A stretch of DNA of 64,000 nt from Streptomyces sp. NBC_00390 (GTDB lineage Bacteria > Actinomycetota > Actinomycetes > Streptomycetales > Streptomycetaceae), in NCBI RefSeq assembly GCF_036057275.1, contig NZ_CP107945.1:6882001-6946000 (forward strand), read 5' to 3'. Shown one piece after another: positions 42,478-51,235 of the stretch. The notes below the pieces were generated by a model that saw only the letters and a list, made by a program, of their open reading frames with translations, had not been told where the DNA came from and searched no databases. Position 1 is the first letter of the stretch; each line of letters begins with the position of its first letter. The position numbers and the translations under genes were made by a program.

Positions 42478-45400
42478 CACCGGCCAGATCCCGGGCGAGG
42501 GGCTGCCGGAGAACGCAGGCATGGTGGAGCAGCCGGGCATCCCCGCTCCCGGCGCGTACACCTACCTCGACCCCTCCGAGCACACCCCCGAAGAGGACGA
42601 CCTGCTGCTGATGCCCGGTACGCAAGGCGCCTGGAGCGATCCCCAGCAGATGCCCCCCGGGGCGCCCGTGACCCAGATGCCGACAGGGCAGCTGCCGGGT
42701 CTGCCGGGTGCACCGCTCGCCGAGCAGTACGCGGCGGCGGGGCACGCGGTCGACGTCCAGGGCAGCGAGTACCACAGCACCGCGTACCAGCCGGAGTTTC
42801 AGATGCAAGGCCTGACAGGATCCGAACAGTCGGCGCTGGACCAGCTCGGTGCGCCCGCGCAGACGGCGGGTCCGCAGTCCGTGGCCGCGCCGGACATCCA
42901 GCCCGTCGCCCCGGAGCCGGCCCCGCCGTCCGGGCCCGACGCAGCTGCGCCTGCCGCGCCCGAGTTCGTGGCGGTGGCACACGCGGTTCCGGGAGCTCCC
43001 GTGGACCTCTCGGCCCCGGACGTCGCGTTCGGCGCTCAGCAGTCCCCGGTCGCACCCGAGGTGTCCGGATACGCGGCGGAACCGCTGCTCCAGGCGCAGG
43101 GCACCATGTCCGTGATGCCGGGCGTCGCCCCCGACCCGCTGACCGAGGCGGTCGCGGCGGAACCGGCGCACGCCGAGGCGCCGGCTCCGGCGCAGGCCGC
43201 ACAGGAGATGCCCGTCCACGAGACGCCCGCCCACGAGACGGGAGCGCACGAGGCAGGCGGCCGCGACTCGGGCTCCGTCGACCTCGGAGCCGTACGAGTG
43301 CCGGCGGCCGCGACCTCCGCCATGCCCACCCCGCCGCCCGCCCGCAGGCCGCTGCACATGGGCCCGCCGGTACCCGACAACTCCGGTGGTGTCGTGCGCT
43401 CCCTCGCCGACCGCGGCCCGGCCGACACACCGCCGCACGCCATGGTCGTACGCAACAACCCGGCACCGCCCACGATGGGCCTGGAGTACCTCGACGGGCC
43501 GCGTGACGACGCGGCGGTGCTGCCGGGGCCGCAGCTCGGTGAAATTCCGCCGCAGGCCGGGATTCCGTGGGACCCGCAGCCGCCGTTCGGAGCAGAAACG
43601 GTCGTGCCCCACGACGCGCCGGAGCCCTTGGCGGCCGCCGAGCCTGCGGTCGAGGCGACCGTACCGGCGCCGCGTGTCGGCGACTCGGAGGTCCCGCTCG
43701 CGGTGGCGGAGACAGCGGCACCCCTCGCCGCCGAAACCGCTGAGGTCCCGTCCGCTGTGGAGCCCGCGGAGCTGGCGCCGCAGCCGGAGCCCGTCGCCGA
43801 TGTCCCGCAGTTCACGGATGAGACCGTGGCCGCCGCCGCGAGCGAGGCGGAGGTTCCTGTGGCCGAGGCCGCACCGGAGCCCGAGCCGGAGCCGGAGGTC
43901 GCGCCGGAGGGCGTGCCCGTGCCGGTGGACGAGGCCGTGCCCGGTCCTGAGGCAGTGGCCGAAGCGGCGCCCGCGCCCGAGGCCGCCGCAGAGCCTGTGG
44001 CCGATCTCGAGTCAGGTGCACAGATCACGGTCGAGGCCGCCCCCGCTACCGAGGCCGCTCCCGTTCCCGAGGCCGTCGTGGTCCCGGCGCCGGAGCCCGC
44101 CGCGGCGTCCGAGCTGGCACCCGAAGCAGCCGCCGAGTCCGCGTCCGAGGCCGCACCGGAAGCCGAGCCGGCACCGGACGCCGCCGTGTCCGAGACCGTG
44201 CAGGGCTCCGGGTCCGTGCCGGACGCCGGGCCCGAGGCCGCACCGGAAGCCGTGGCCGAGGACCCCCCGGCCCCCGACGGTGACGCCGGCCCCGCTCCCG
44301 CCTACGACGACGCCGAACGCGAAGCCGTACTGCGCGTGATGCGCGAGCGCCGCGACATCCGCAACGGCTTCCGCAGCGACCCCATCCCGCACGAGGTGCT
44401 GCTGCGCGTTCTCGAGGCCGCACACACCGCGCCGAGCGTCGGCCACTCCCAGCCGTGGGACTTCGTGGTCATCCGCTCCGCCGAGACGCGCCGCACGATG
44501 CACGAACTCGCCCAGCGCCAGCGGGAGGCGTACGCCAAGTCGCTGCCCAAGGGCCGGGCCAAGCAGTTCAAGGAACTGAAGATCGAGGCAATCCTCGACA
44601 CGCCGGTCAACATCGTCGTCACCGCCGACTCGACCCGCGGAGGCCGCCACACCCTCGGCCGCCACACACAGCCGCAGATGGCGCCGTACTCGTCGGCGCT
44701 CGCCGTCGAGAACCTCTGGCTCGCCGCCCGCGCCGAAGGTCTCGGTGTCGGCTGGGTCAGCTTCTTCGACGAGCGCGAGATGGTCCGTGCCCTCGGCCTG
44801 CCGGAGCACCTCGAGGTGGTCGCGTACCTCTGCGTGGGTTACGTCGACGAGTTCCCGCAGGACCCTGAGCTGTTGCAGGCGGGCTGGTCCAAGCGCCGAC
44901 CGCTGTCGTGGGTCGTCCACGAGGAGACGTACGGCCGCCGGGCGCTGCCCGGGGAGGAGCCGCACGACCTGCTCCAGGAGACCGTCGCCAACATCCGCCC
45001 GCTGGACGCGAAGGCGCTCGGCGAGGCCTGGGAGCGCCAGAAGCGGATGACCAAGCCCGCAGGTGCGCTCGGCATGCTGGAGATCATCTCCGCGCAGCTG
45101 TCCGGTCTGTCCCGGATGTGCCCGCCGCCGATCCCGGAGCCCGCGGCCGTCGCGATCTTCGCCGGCGACCACGGCGTGCACGCCCAGGGCGTCACGGCCT
45201 GGCCCCAGGAGGTGACGGCCCAGATGGTCGCCAACTTCCTCGGCGGCGGCGCGGTGTGCAACGCGTTCGCCAACCAGGTCGGCGCCGAGGTCTGCGTCAT
45301 CGACGTGGGCGTCGCCGGAGACCTGCCCGCCACCCCCGGCCTGCTGCCGCGCAAGGTCAGGCCGGGTACGTCCGACTTCACGACCGGTCCCGCGCTCACC

Positions 45401-46018
45401 CGCGAGGAAGCGCTCACCGCGATCGAGGTCGGCATCGAGACGGCCCGCGACCTGGTTGCCGCCGGCAACAAGGCACTGCTCACAGGTGAGATGGGCATCG
45501 CCAACACCACCACCTCGGCGGCGCTGATCTCGGTCTACACGGACGCGGACCCGACGGAGATCACCGGGCGGGGCACGGGCATCAACGACGAGATGCACGC
45601 GCGCAAGGTGGACGTGGTCCGCCGCGCACTCGAACTTCACCGGCCGGACCCCGCCGATCCCATCGGCGTACTGGCCTCGGTCGGCGGCCTGGAGCACGCC
45701 GCGCTCGTCGGCTTCATCCTCGGCGGAGCCTCCCTGCGTACACCGGTCGTCCTCGACGGCGTCAGCGCCGGCGCCGCGGCGCTGGTCGCCCGCGCGATCG
45801 CTCCGGAAGCGCTGGCCGCCTGCATCGCGGGCCACCGCAGTGCGGAGCCTGGCCATGTCGCGGCCCTCAACAAGCTGGGCCTGCGCCCGCTGGTCGACCT
45901 GGACCTCCGCCTCGGCGAGGGCACCGGAGCCCTGCTCGCCCTCCCGTTGGTGCAGAGCGCGGCCCGCGCGATGCACGAGGTCGCGACGTTCGACTCGGCG
46001 GGTGTGACGGAGAAGTAA
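42470..46018 (+). CDS. BluB-CobT fusion with a long disordered N-terminus
   Basis: A 1182-residue protein in three parts. Residues 1-611 are low complexity, rich in Ala, Pro, Glu and Val with repeats such as EAAPAPEAAAEPV, without a signal or fold. Residues 612-840 are a BluB-type nitroreductase-fold domain (RRDIRNGFRSDPIP, AAHTAPSVGHSQPWDF, LWLAARAEGLGVGWVSFF), which makes 5,6-dimethylbenzimidazole from FMNH2. Residues about 844-1182 are CobT, joining that base to nicotinate mononucleotide (FAGDHGVHAQGVTAWPQEVT, TGEMGIANTT, catalytic Glu1150 in LGEGTGALLALPL). Product and consumer of the lower ligand are thus one polypeptide. Confidence 0.93.
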   Translation: MTDTGQIPGEGLPENAGMVEQPGIPAPGAYTYLDPSEHTPEEDDLLLMPGTQGAWSDPQQMPPGAPVTQMPTGQLPGLPGAPLAEQYAAAGHAVDVQGSEYHSTAYQPEFQMQGLTGSEQSALDQLGAPAQTAGPQSVAAPDIQPVAPEPAPPSGPDAAAPAAPEFVAVAHAVPGAPVDLSAPDVAFGAQQSPVAPEVSGYAAEPLLQAQGTMSVMPGVAPDPLTEAVAAEPAHAEAPAPAQAAQEMPVHETPAHETGAHEAGGRDSGSVDLGAVRVPAAATSAMPTPPPARRPLHMGPPVPDNSGGVVRSLADRGPADTPPHAMVVRNNPAPPTMGLEYLDGPRDDAAVLPGPQLGEIPPQAGIPWDPQPPFGAETVVPHDAPEPLAAAEPAVEATVPAPRVGDSEVPLAVAETAAPLAAETAEVPSAVEPAELAPQPEPVADVPQFTDETVAAAASEAEVPVAEAAPEPEPEPEVAPEGVPVPVDEAVPGPEAVAEAAPAPEAAAEPVADLESGAQITVEAAPATEAAPVPEAVVVPAPEPAAASELAPEAAAESASEAAPEAEPAPDAAVSETVQGSGSVPDAGPEAAPEAVAEDPPAPDGDAGPAPAYDDAEREAVLRVMRERRDIRNGFRSDPIPHEVLLRVLEAAHTAPSVGHSQPWDFVVIRSAETRRTMHELAQRQREAYAKSLPKGRAKQFKELKIEAILDTPVNIVVTADSTRGGRHTLGRHTQPQMAPYSSALAVENLWLAARAEGLGVGWVSFFDEREMVRALGLPEHLEVVAYLCVGYVDEFPQDPELLQAGWSKRRPLSWVVHEETYGRRALPGEEPHDLLQETVANIRPLDAKALGEAWERQKRMTKPAGALGMLEIISAQLSGLSRMCPPPIPEPAAVAIFAGDHGVHAQGVTAWPQEVTAQMVANFLGGGAVCNAFANQVGAEVCVIDVGVAGDLPATPGLLPRKVRPGTSDFTTGPALTREEALTAIEVGIETARDLVAAGNKALLTGEMGIANTTTSAALISVYTDADPTEITGRGTGINDEMHARKVDVVRRALELHRPDPADPIGVLASVGGLEHAALVGFILGGASLRTPVVLDGVSAGAAALVARAIAPEALAACIAGHRSAEPGHVAALNKLGLRPLVDLDLRLGEGTGALLALPLVQSAARAMHEVATFDSAGVTEK

Positions 46019-46025
46019 CTCTCCG

Positions 46026-46050
46026 CCGGGTGGGGCTGTGCCCCACCCGG
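46026..46050 (+). terminator. Terminator after the BluB-CobT gene
   Basis: CCGGGTGGGGC and GCCCCACCCGG form a perfect 11-bp stem with a TGT loop, eight bases after the stop codon. Confidence 0.8.
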
Positions 46051-46085
46051 CCCGTCCCGTAACCGGGGGCAAGCCCCCGCACCCG

Positions 46086-46275
46086 TACGGCCTGAGGTGG
46101 GGTACCTCGCACGCCCGCGGGGCGTAGGGGGAGTGCCCTCGACCGCCGGTCGGCCTGGACCTGCCCGAGGCAGACCCAGCCGCGTGGGGGTCCCCCGGAC
46201 GAAGCGCCGGGGGAGTCCGAGGCGCGGGGGAACGGGATGGGGGCACCTCCCACGGCCTCCGGGCCGCAGGGGGAG
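46086..46275. repeat. Cluster of GC-rich intergenic repeat modules
   Basis: Several copies of related words occur: GGGGTACCTCGCACGCC with GGGGCGTAGGGGGAGTGCCC, GTGGGGGTCCCCCGGACG with CGCCGGGGGAGTCC, and GGGGGCACCTCCCACGGCC with a GGGGGAGG. They can fold into a series of stems and match the smaller repeats at 11360 and 22213. The 387-base gap holds no gene that I can support. Confidence 0.55.
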
Positions 46276-46405
46276 GGCGGGGAGAATGCCCGCACCCTTA
46301 AGGTGTCCACAGGGCCCCTTACCCTCTCCCCACCAGCCGCTTCACCGCCGCAGCGGCCTCAATACGTACCGCACGTACCCGCCCTGCACGAGGAGCCGCA
46401 CCGCC

Positions 46406-47635
46406 ATGGCCGAGCACGCCGAGCACCCCGCCTACCCCGTCGGTCTCCGCCTCTCCGGGCGGCGCGTCGTCGTCATCGGCGGCGGCCAGGTCGCCCAGCG
46501 CAGGCTCCCCGCGCTCATCGCCGCCGGCGCCGACGTCACCCTGATCTCACCCTCCGCGACCCCCTCCGTGGAGGCGATGGCCGAATCCGGAGAGATCACC
46601 TGGACCCGGCGGCGGTACGAGGACGGGGACATCGCCGACGCCTGGTACGCCCTCGTCGCCACGAGTGACCCCGATGCCAACGCCCGCGCCTCCGCCGAGG
46701 CCGACCGCACCAAGACCTGGTGCGTACGCAGCGACGACGCCGAGGCCGCCACCGCCTGGACACCGGCCACCGGCCGCAGTGAGGGCGTCACCGTCGCCGT
46801 CCTCACCGGACGCGACCCCCGCCGCTCGGCCGCCGTCCGTGACGCGATCGTCGAAGGCCTGCGCGACGGCAGCCTCGCGGCACCCCACCACCGCAGCCGC
46901 GCCCCGTTCGTCGCCCTCGTCGGTGGCGGCCCCGGTGACCCGGACCTGATCACCGTGCGCGGGCGCCGGCTTCTTGCCGAGGCCGATGTCGTCATCGCCG
47001 ACCGGCTCGGCCCGCGCGACCTCCTCGACGAACTCCCGCCGCACGTCGAGGTGATCGACGCCGCGAAGATCCCCTACGGGCGCTTCATGGCCCAAGAGGC
47101 CATCAACAACGCGCTGATCGAGCACGCGAAGGCCGGCAAGGCGGTCGTACGCCTCAAGGGCGGCGACCCGTTCGTGTTCGGCCGCGGCATGGAGGAGGCC
47201 CAGGCGCTCGCCGAGGCGGGCATCCCCTGCACCGTCGTGCCCGGAATCTCCAGCTCGATCTCGGTGCCCGGAGCCGCCGGAATCCCGGTCACCCACCGCG
47301 GTGTCGCCCACGAGTTCACCGTCGTCAGTGGCCATGTCGCCCCCGACGACCCCCGCTCGCTCGTCGATTGGGAGTCGCTGGCCAAGCTGACCGGCACCCT
47401 CGTGATCCTCATGGGCGTCGACAAGATCGGCGCGATCGCCGCGGCCCTCGTCGCCCACGGCAAGGCTCCGCAGACCCCCCTCGCCCTGATCCAGGAGGGC
47501 ACCACCGCGGCCCAGCGCCGCGTGGACGCCACCCTCGCCACCGTCGGCGAGACCGTGAAGGCGCAGGACGTGCGGCCGCCGGCCGTGATCGTTGTCGGCG
47601 ATGTGGTCGGCGTCCGCGCGGACCGGACCGAGTAA
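46406..47635 (+). CDS. CysG-like precorrin-2 dehydrogenase/uroporphyrinogen-III methyltransferase
   Basis: A 409-residue two-domain protein. Residues 1-160 are the NAD-dependent precorrin-2 dehydrogenase/ferrochelatase-like part (VVVIGGGQVAQRRLPALIAAGADVTLI); residues about 163-405 are uroporphyrinogen-III C-methyltransferase (FVALVGGGPGDPDLITVRG, RLKGGDPFVFGRG, VPGISSSISVPGAAGIPVTHRG, ILMGV). The product precorrin-2 feeds siroheme and cobalamin. ATG 46406 has GAGGAG ten bases upstream; the frame is open earlier through repeat DNA. Confidence 0.92.
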   Translation: MAEHAEHPAYPVGLRLSGRRVVVIGGGQVAQRRLPALIAAGADVTLISPSATPSVEAMAESGEITWTRRRYEDGDIADAWYALVATSDPDANARASAEADRTKTWCVRSDDAEAATAWTPATGRSEGVTVAVLTGRDPRRSAAVRDAIVEGLRDGSLAAPHHRSRAPFVALVGGGPGDPDLITVRGRRLLAEADVVIADRLGPRDLLDELPPHVEVIDAAKIPYGRFMAQEAINNALIEHAKAGKAVVRLKGGDPFVFGRGMEEAQALAEAGIPCTVVPGISSSISVPGAAGIPVTHRGVAHEFTVVSGHVAPDDPRSLVDWESLAKLTGTLVILMGVDKIGAIAAALVAHGKAPQTPLALIQEGTTAAQRRVDATLATVGETVKAQDVRPPAVIVVGDVVGVRADRTE

Positions 47636-47699
47636 CCAGCGGTTACAGATCTCGGCGCGAGCCGTTGGCACCCCACTCCGAAGAAGGCAGTATCACCCT

Positions 47700-48518
47700 G
47701 TGGCCGATCTCATCACAGTCGAGGACCCCGACGATCCGCGCCTGAGCGATTACACGGGCCTGACCGACGTCGAGCTGCGCCGCAAGCGCGAGCCCGCCGA
47801 GGGCCTGTTCATCGCGGAGGGCGAAAAGGTCATCCGCCGTGCCAAGCAGGCCGGATACGAGATGCGCTCGATGCTCCTGTCCGCCAAGTGGGTCGATGTC
47901 ATGCGCGACGTCATCGACGAGGTCCCGGCCCCTGTCTATGCGGTCCACCCCGACCTCGCCGAACGGGTCACGGGCTACCACGTGCACCGTGGCGCCCTCG
48001 CCTCCATGCAGCGCAAGCCGCTGCCGACCGCCGAAGAACTGCTCCGTACGGCCCGCAGGGTGGTCGTCATGGAGTCGGTCAACGACCACACCAACATCGG
48101 CGCCATCTTCCGCAGTGCCGCCGCCCTCGGCATGGACGCCGTGCTCCTGTCACCCGACTGCGCCGACCCCCTCTACCGCCGCTCGGTCAAGGTCTCCATG
48201 GGCGCGGTGTTCTCCGTCCCGTACGCCCGCCTCGACACCTGGCCCAAGGGGCTCGAAGCGGTCCGGGAGGCGGGTTTCAAGCTGCTCGCCCTCACCCCCG
48301 ACGAGAAGGCCGCGGCGATCGACGAGGCCGCACCGCACCGGCTCGAGCGGGTGGCCCTCATGCTCGGCGCGGAGGGCGACGGCCTCTCCACCAAGGCCCT
48401 GATGGCCGCCGACGAGTGGGTGCGCATCCCGATGGCGCACGGCGTGGACTCGCTCAACGTCGGCGCGGCCGCGGCGGTCGCGTTCTACGCGGTGGCGACG
48501 GGCCGCCCCGGGTCCTGA
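47700..48518 (+). CDS. SpoU/TrmH-family RNA 2'-O-methyltransferase
   Basis: A 272-residue SPOUT methyltransferase. The N-terminal substrate-binding part (LRRKREPAEGLFIAEGEKVIRRA) precedes the knot with motif 1 NDHTNIGAIFRSAAALGM, motif 2 LMLGAEGDGLS and motif 3 IPMAHGVDSLNVGAAAAVAFYA. It methylates a ribose in tRNA or rRNA with SAM. GTG 47700 has AAGAAGG about 11 bases upstream. It converges with the kinase gene. Confidence 0.92.
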   Translation: MADLITVEDPDDPRLSDYTGLTDVELRRKREPAEGLFIAEGEKVIRRAKQAGYEMRSMLLSAKWVDVMRDVIDEVPAPVYAVHPDLAERVTGYHVHRGALASMQRKPLPTAEELLRTARRVVVMESVNDHTNIGAIFRSAAALGMDAVLLSPDCADPLYRRSVKVSMGAVFSVPYARLDTWPKGLEAVREAGFKLLALTPDEKAAAIDEAAPHRLERVALMLGAEGDGLSTKALMAADEWVRIPMAHGVDSLNVGAAAAVAFYAVATGRPGS

Positions 48519-48531
48519 GGCGCTGCCCGGT

Positions 48532-49710
48532 CTACAACTGCTGGGCGGCGGCGATGCCCAGTGCCACGATCAGCGTGACGACGAAGAACACGACGATCCG
48601 CTGACGCAGCAGCCGCGGATTGGCGGGCCGCCGTCCGGCCGACGTGGTGCGCACCCCCGGTCTGGTGCCCGGACGGCCGTTCGGACGACTGGTGTTGCGC
48701 GCAGGGTGCGGCCGTGAGCCGCTGGGGCGCGACGACGGCTGCGGACGGGGCACGGACGAGCCTCCCGTACGCCGCTCCATGCGCTCCGTACGGTCCGCGC
48801 GCTCCGCGTAGCGTGCGGTCGGCCGCACCGGCTCGACACGCTCCCGCTCCCTGTCCCGCTGGGCGGGCGGGCGCGCCTCCGTCAGGCCGTGCGTCTCCCT
48901 GGCCGCGATCTCCTTGAGCCGCATGGACAGTTGCAGCGTGCTCGGCCGCTCCTCCGGGTCCTTCGCCAGACACGCCGACACCAGTGGCGCCAGTGCGTCG
49001 GGCACCCCGTACAGGTGCGGCTCCTCGTGTACCACCCGGTACAGCATGACCTCCGAACTCCCGTGCCCGAAGGGGGAGTCGGCGGTCGCCGCGTACGCGA
49101 GCGTGGCACCGAGCGCGAAGACGTCGGTGGCCGGGGTGACGACGGCACCCCGGACCTGCTCGGGGGCGAGGAAGCCGGGGGAGCCGACCGCGGTGCCGAC
49201 ATGGGTGAGGGTGCTGGCGCCCGTCGCCCAGGCGATACCGAAGTCGATGATCCGGGGGCCCTTGGGGGACAGCAGGATGTTGGAGGGCTTCAGGTCCCGG
49301 TGGACCACGCCGGCCTCGTGCACCGCCACCAGCCCCTCGGACAGCGCCGCGCCGATCGCGGCCACCTCGGCGGCGAGCAGCGGGCCGTCCTCGGCCACCT
49401 TGTCGTGCAGGGAGGGGCCGGGCACGTACTGGGTGGCGAACCAGGGGCGGTCCGCCTCCAGATCGGCGGCCACCAGCCGCGCCGTGCAGCCACCGCGGAT
49501 ACGGCGCGCGGCCGACACCTCGCGCGCGAACCGCGACCGGAACTCCTGGTCCTCGGCCAGGTCCGGCCGGATCACCTTGAGAGCGACCCGCTGCCCACGG
49601 CGGTCGGATCCCAGATAGACGACACCCATGCCCCCCGCGCCGAGGCGCCGGTGCAGCCTGAACGAACCGACGACACGCGGGTCCTCGCGCCGGAGCCGCA
49701 TCATCGCCAT
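48532..49710 (-). CDS. Membrane-anchored Ser/Thr protein kinase
   Basis: A 392-residue Hanks-type kinase: glycine loop LGAGGMGVVY, ATP Lys in VALKVI, catalytic HRDLKPSNILL, DFGIAWATG and activation loop VGTAVGSPGFLAPEQ. After the kinase domain (to about 270) comes a basic Arg/Pro/Ser linker and a C-terminal transmembrane helix (VVFFVVTLIVALGIAAA), so there is almost no outside sensor. It probably signals from cytoplasmic cues. Confidence 0.93.
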   Translation of the reverse strand: MAMMRLRREDPRVVGSFRLHRRLGAGGMGVVYLGSDRRGQRVALKVIRPDLAEDQEFRSRFAREVSAARRIRGGCTARLVAADLEADRPWFATQYVPGPSLHDKVAEDGPLLAAEVAAIGAALSEGLVAVHEAGVVHRDLKPSNILLSPKGPRIIDFGIAWATGASTLTHVGTAVGSPGFLAPEQVRGAVVTPATDVFALGATLAYAATADSPFGHGSSEVMLYRVVHEEPHLYGVPDALAPLVSACLAKDPEERPSTLQLSMRLKEIAARETHGLTEARPPAQRDRERERVEPVRPTARYAERADRTERMERRTGGSSVPRPQPSSRPSGSRPHPARNTSRPNGRPGTRPGVRTTSAGRRPANPRLLRQRIVVFFVVTLIVALGIAAAQQL

Positions 49711-49941
49711 GTCCGTCCCCTACCTACGGTGGGGTGCCCCACCCCGCTGCCCGGTCGTCGTCGCTTGACGTGGCACAGCTTACGTATCGGCGCGCCGGTG
49801 TGCTCATAGGCCGCGCCCTCGCGATTCCATCGATTGTCAGTGCCGGGTGCGAAACTTGAGGAGTGGTCAGGGGACGGCGGATCCAGCGCTCCGGACCCGT
49901 GCGAGATCTCAACGGTCAGTCGCAGAAGGGGGATTGGATCG

Positions 49942-50175
49942 ATGAAGGGTGACCGCGTGGAGATAGTGGTGGACGCGGGAGACACCACTCGGACCTACGA
50001 AGTGGTGGCAAGCCGGGCAGGCCGACGGGTCGAGACGGCGGTGCGCAGAGGGGTGGTCGAAGTGAGCGAAGTCACGCGTTCGGGATCAGTGGTGCGCACG
50101 GCGCGGTTCATGGCCAACCGGGTCCTGGCATTGGTGGAACAGCCCGTTCCGCGCGACGACGCCTCGGAGGACTGA
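49942..50175 (+). CDS. Small conserved-looking protein
   Basis: A 77-residue protein (GDRVEIVVDAGDTTRTYEVVAS ... ARFMANRVLALVEQP) with a likely small beta fold. AGGGGGA lies about ten bases before ATG 49942. The type is familiar from streptomycete hypotheticals, but its function is unknown. It is monocistronic, divergent from the kinase. Confidence 0.75.
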   Translation: MKGDRVEIVVDAGDTTRTYEVVASRAGRRVETAVRRGVVEVSEVTRSGSVVRTARFMANRVLALVEQPVPRDDASED

Positions 50176-50394
50176 GCGCCCCCTCCGGGAAGACCCCAAG
50201 TCCCGAGGCCGCGTCTCCACCCAGGGGAGTACGCCGCCGGTTGACGGCTCATCCTCCGGGAGGCCCGGTAATCGGGACTCGGGCATGACGCCCGGGGATT
50301 GTCGTTTCCCTAATGTTGATGTCAAGCGGCGGGTGCAGCACTCGTCCCCCGAGGTCAGACACCCGCCGCTGCCAACCACGACAGGAGAAGGACC

Positions 50395-50601
50395 ATGGCG
50401 GACACGGCTTCGCGGACGATGATCCGCACGCAAGGACGCAGGGCTTTCACCGCGTTCGGCGTCAGCCCGTCCGGCAGGCGCCACCCGCTGGTGGCGACGG
50501 CCATGGTCCTCCCTCTCGCGGCCCTGCTCGTGGTCGTCTTCGGCGGCTGGGATGCGGTGGTCACACAGGCGTCGTCCGTGGGCGTGATGCTGGGGCGCTG
50601 A
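50395..50601 (+). CDS. Small single-span membrane protein
   Basis: A 68-residue protein with one hydrophobic stretch (ATAMVLPLAALLVVVFGGW) and a basic N-terminus. AGGAGAAGG stands directly upstream of ATG 50395. No recognised family. A hairpin follows. Confidence 0.65.
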   Translation: MADTASRTMIRTQGRRAFTAFGVSPSGRRHPLVATAMVLPLAALLVVVFGGWDAVVTQASSVGVMLGR

Positions 50602-50608
50602 AGGGCGC

Positions 50609-50633
50609 CCCGGACCCGGAAGAGCGGTCCGGG
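50609..50633 (+). terminator. Hairpin after the small membrane protein gene
   Basis: CCCGGACC (50609-50616) pairs with GGTCCGGG (50626-50633) around CGGAAGAGC, seven bases after the stop. Confidence 0.65.
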
Positions 50634-51235
50634 TCGGGGACATCCGGCCAACAACCCCGTGGGGACGGGGGTGCGGCGGACGGCAGCGTTTGGCCGGTCA
50701 GCTGGGGAGCTGGCCGGCCATCGCGCGTTCCGGACTGCTTTCCCGTGACGGGCCGGTCCCTGTCTGCCGACGCGTCGCGTCCGGGCAACCCTCTCCTGTG
50801 CCCCCGTCCCCCTCACGGGGGCAGGGCGACCGCGGGCCGCCGGTCGTTCGCCGGGCAGGGCGTCGTCTCCCGCCGGGCGTGATGGTCCTTGGCGGGCGGG
50901 CCCGGGTCGTACGGCCCGGCGGGGACGCGCAGGGGTCGTGTCCGGGGCGTAAGGCGTCGTAAGTCTTGAGCGGGGCAAGTCCCGGGAAAGCAGTCCCGGA
51001 TACGAGCCCCGGAGCGGCCCAACGTCACGCGCGCGGGCCGGGCGAGGCCCGGGGGCGTCACCCCGGCGCCGCCCGCCCGAGGGCCCCGCCCTGGAGCGGC
51101 CCAACGCCAAGCGCACGGACCCCGGCCACGCCCGAGCACCAAGGCCCGCCCCCGAGGACACAGCGCACAAGGCACCCGGGCGCGTCCGGAGGCTAGGCTC
51201 GGGCGAGCACCGTGCAACGCCACCCGGGGGACAGT
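50634..51235. other. Intergenic region with repeats, no gene
   Basis: Besides the MITE-like element, GGAGCGGCCCAACGTCACGC (51011-51030) recurs as GGAGCGGCCCAACGCCAAGC (51093-51112). All open frames have shadow-like Arg/Pro-rich translations. The APH gene promoter should lie near the end. Confidence 0.5.
50732..50996. mobile_element. MITE-like element with 14-bp terminal inverted repeats
   Basis: GGACTGCTTTCCCG (50732-50745) and CGGGAAAGCAGTCC (50983-50996) are perfect inverted repeats 265 bp apart end to end, extending inward to 17 of 18 matching positions. The interior holds another perfect stem (TGCCCCCGT at 50799-50807 with ACGGGGGCA at 50815-50823) and no gene. No clear target-site duplication flanks it, so the assignment is tentative. 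Confidence 0.4.

Noticed and set aside
44012..46246. 744-codon antisense frame opposite the BluB-CobT gene
   Set aside because: Shadow of GC-rich codons; no motif, while the plus strand encodes BluB and CobT.
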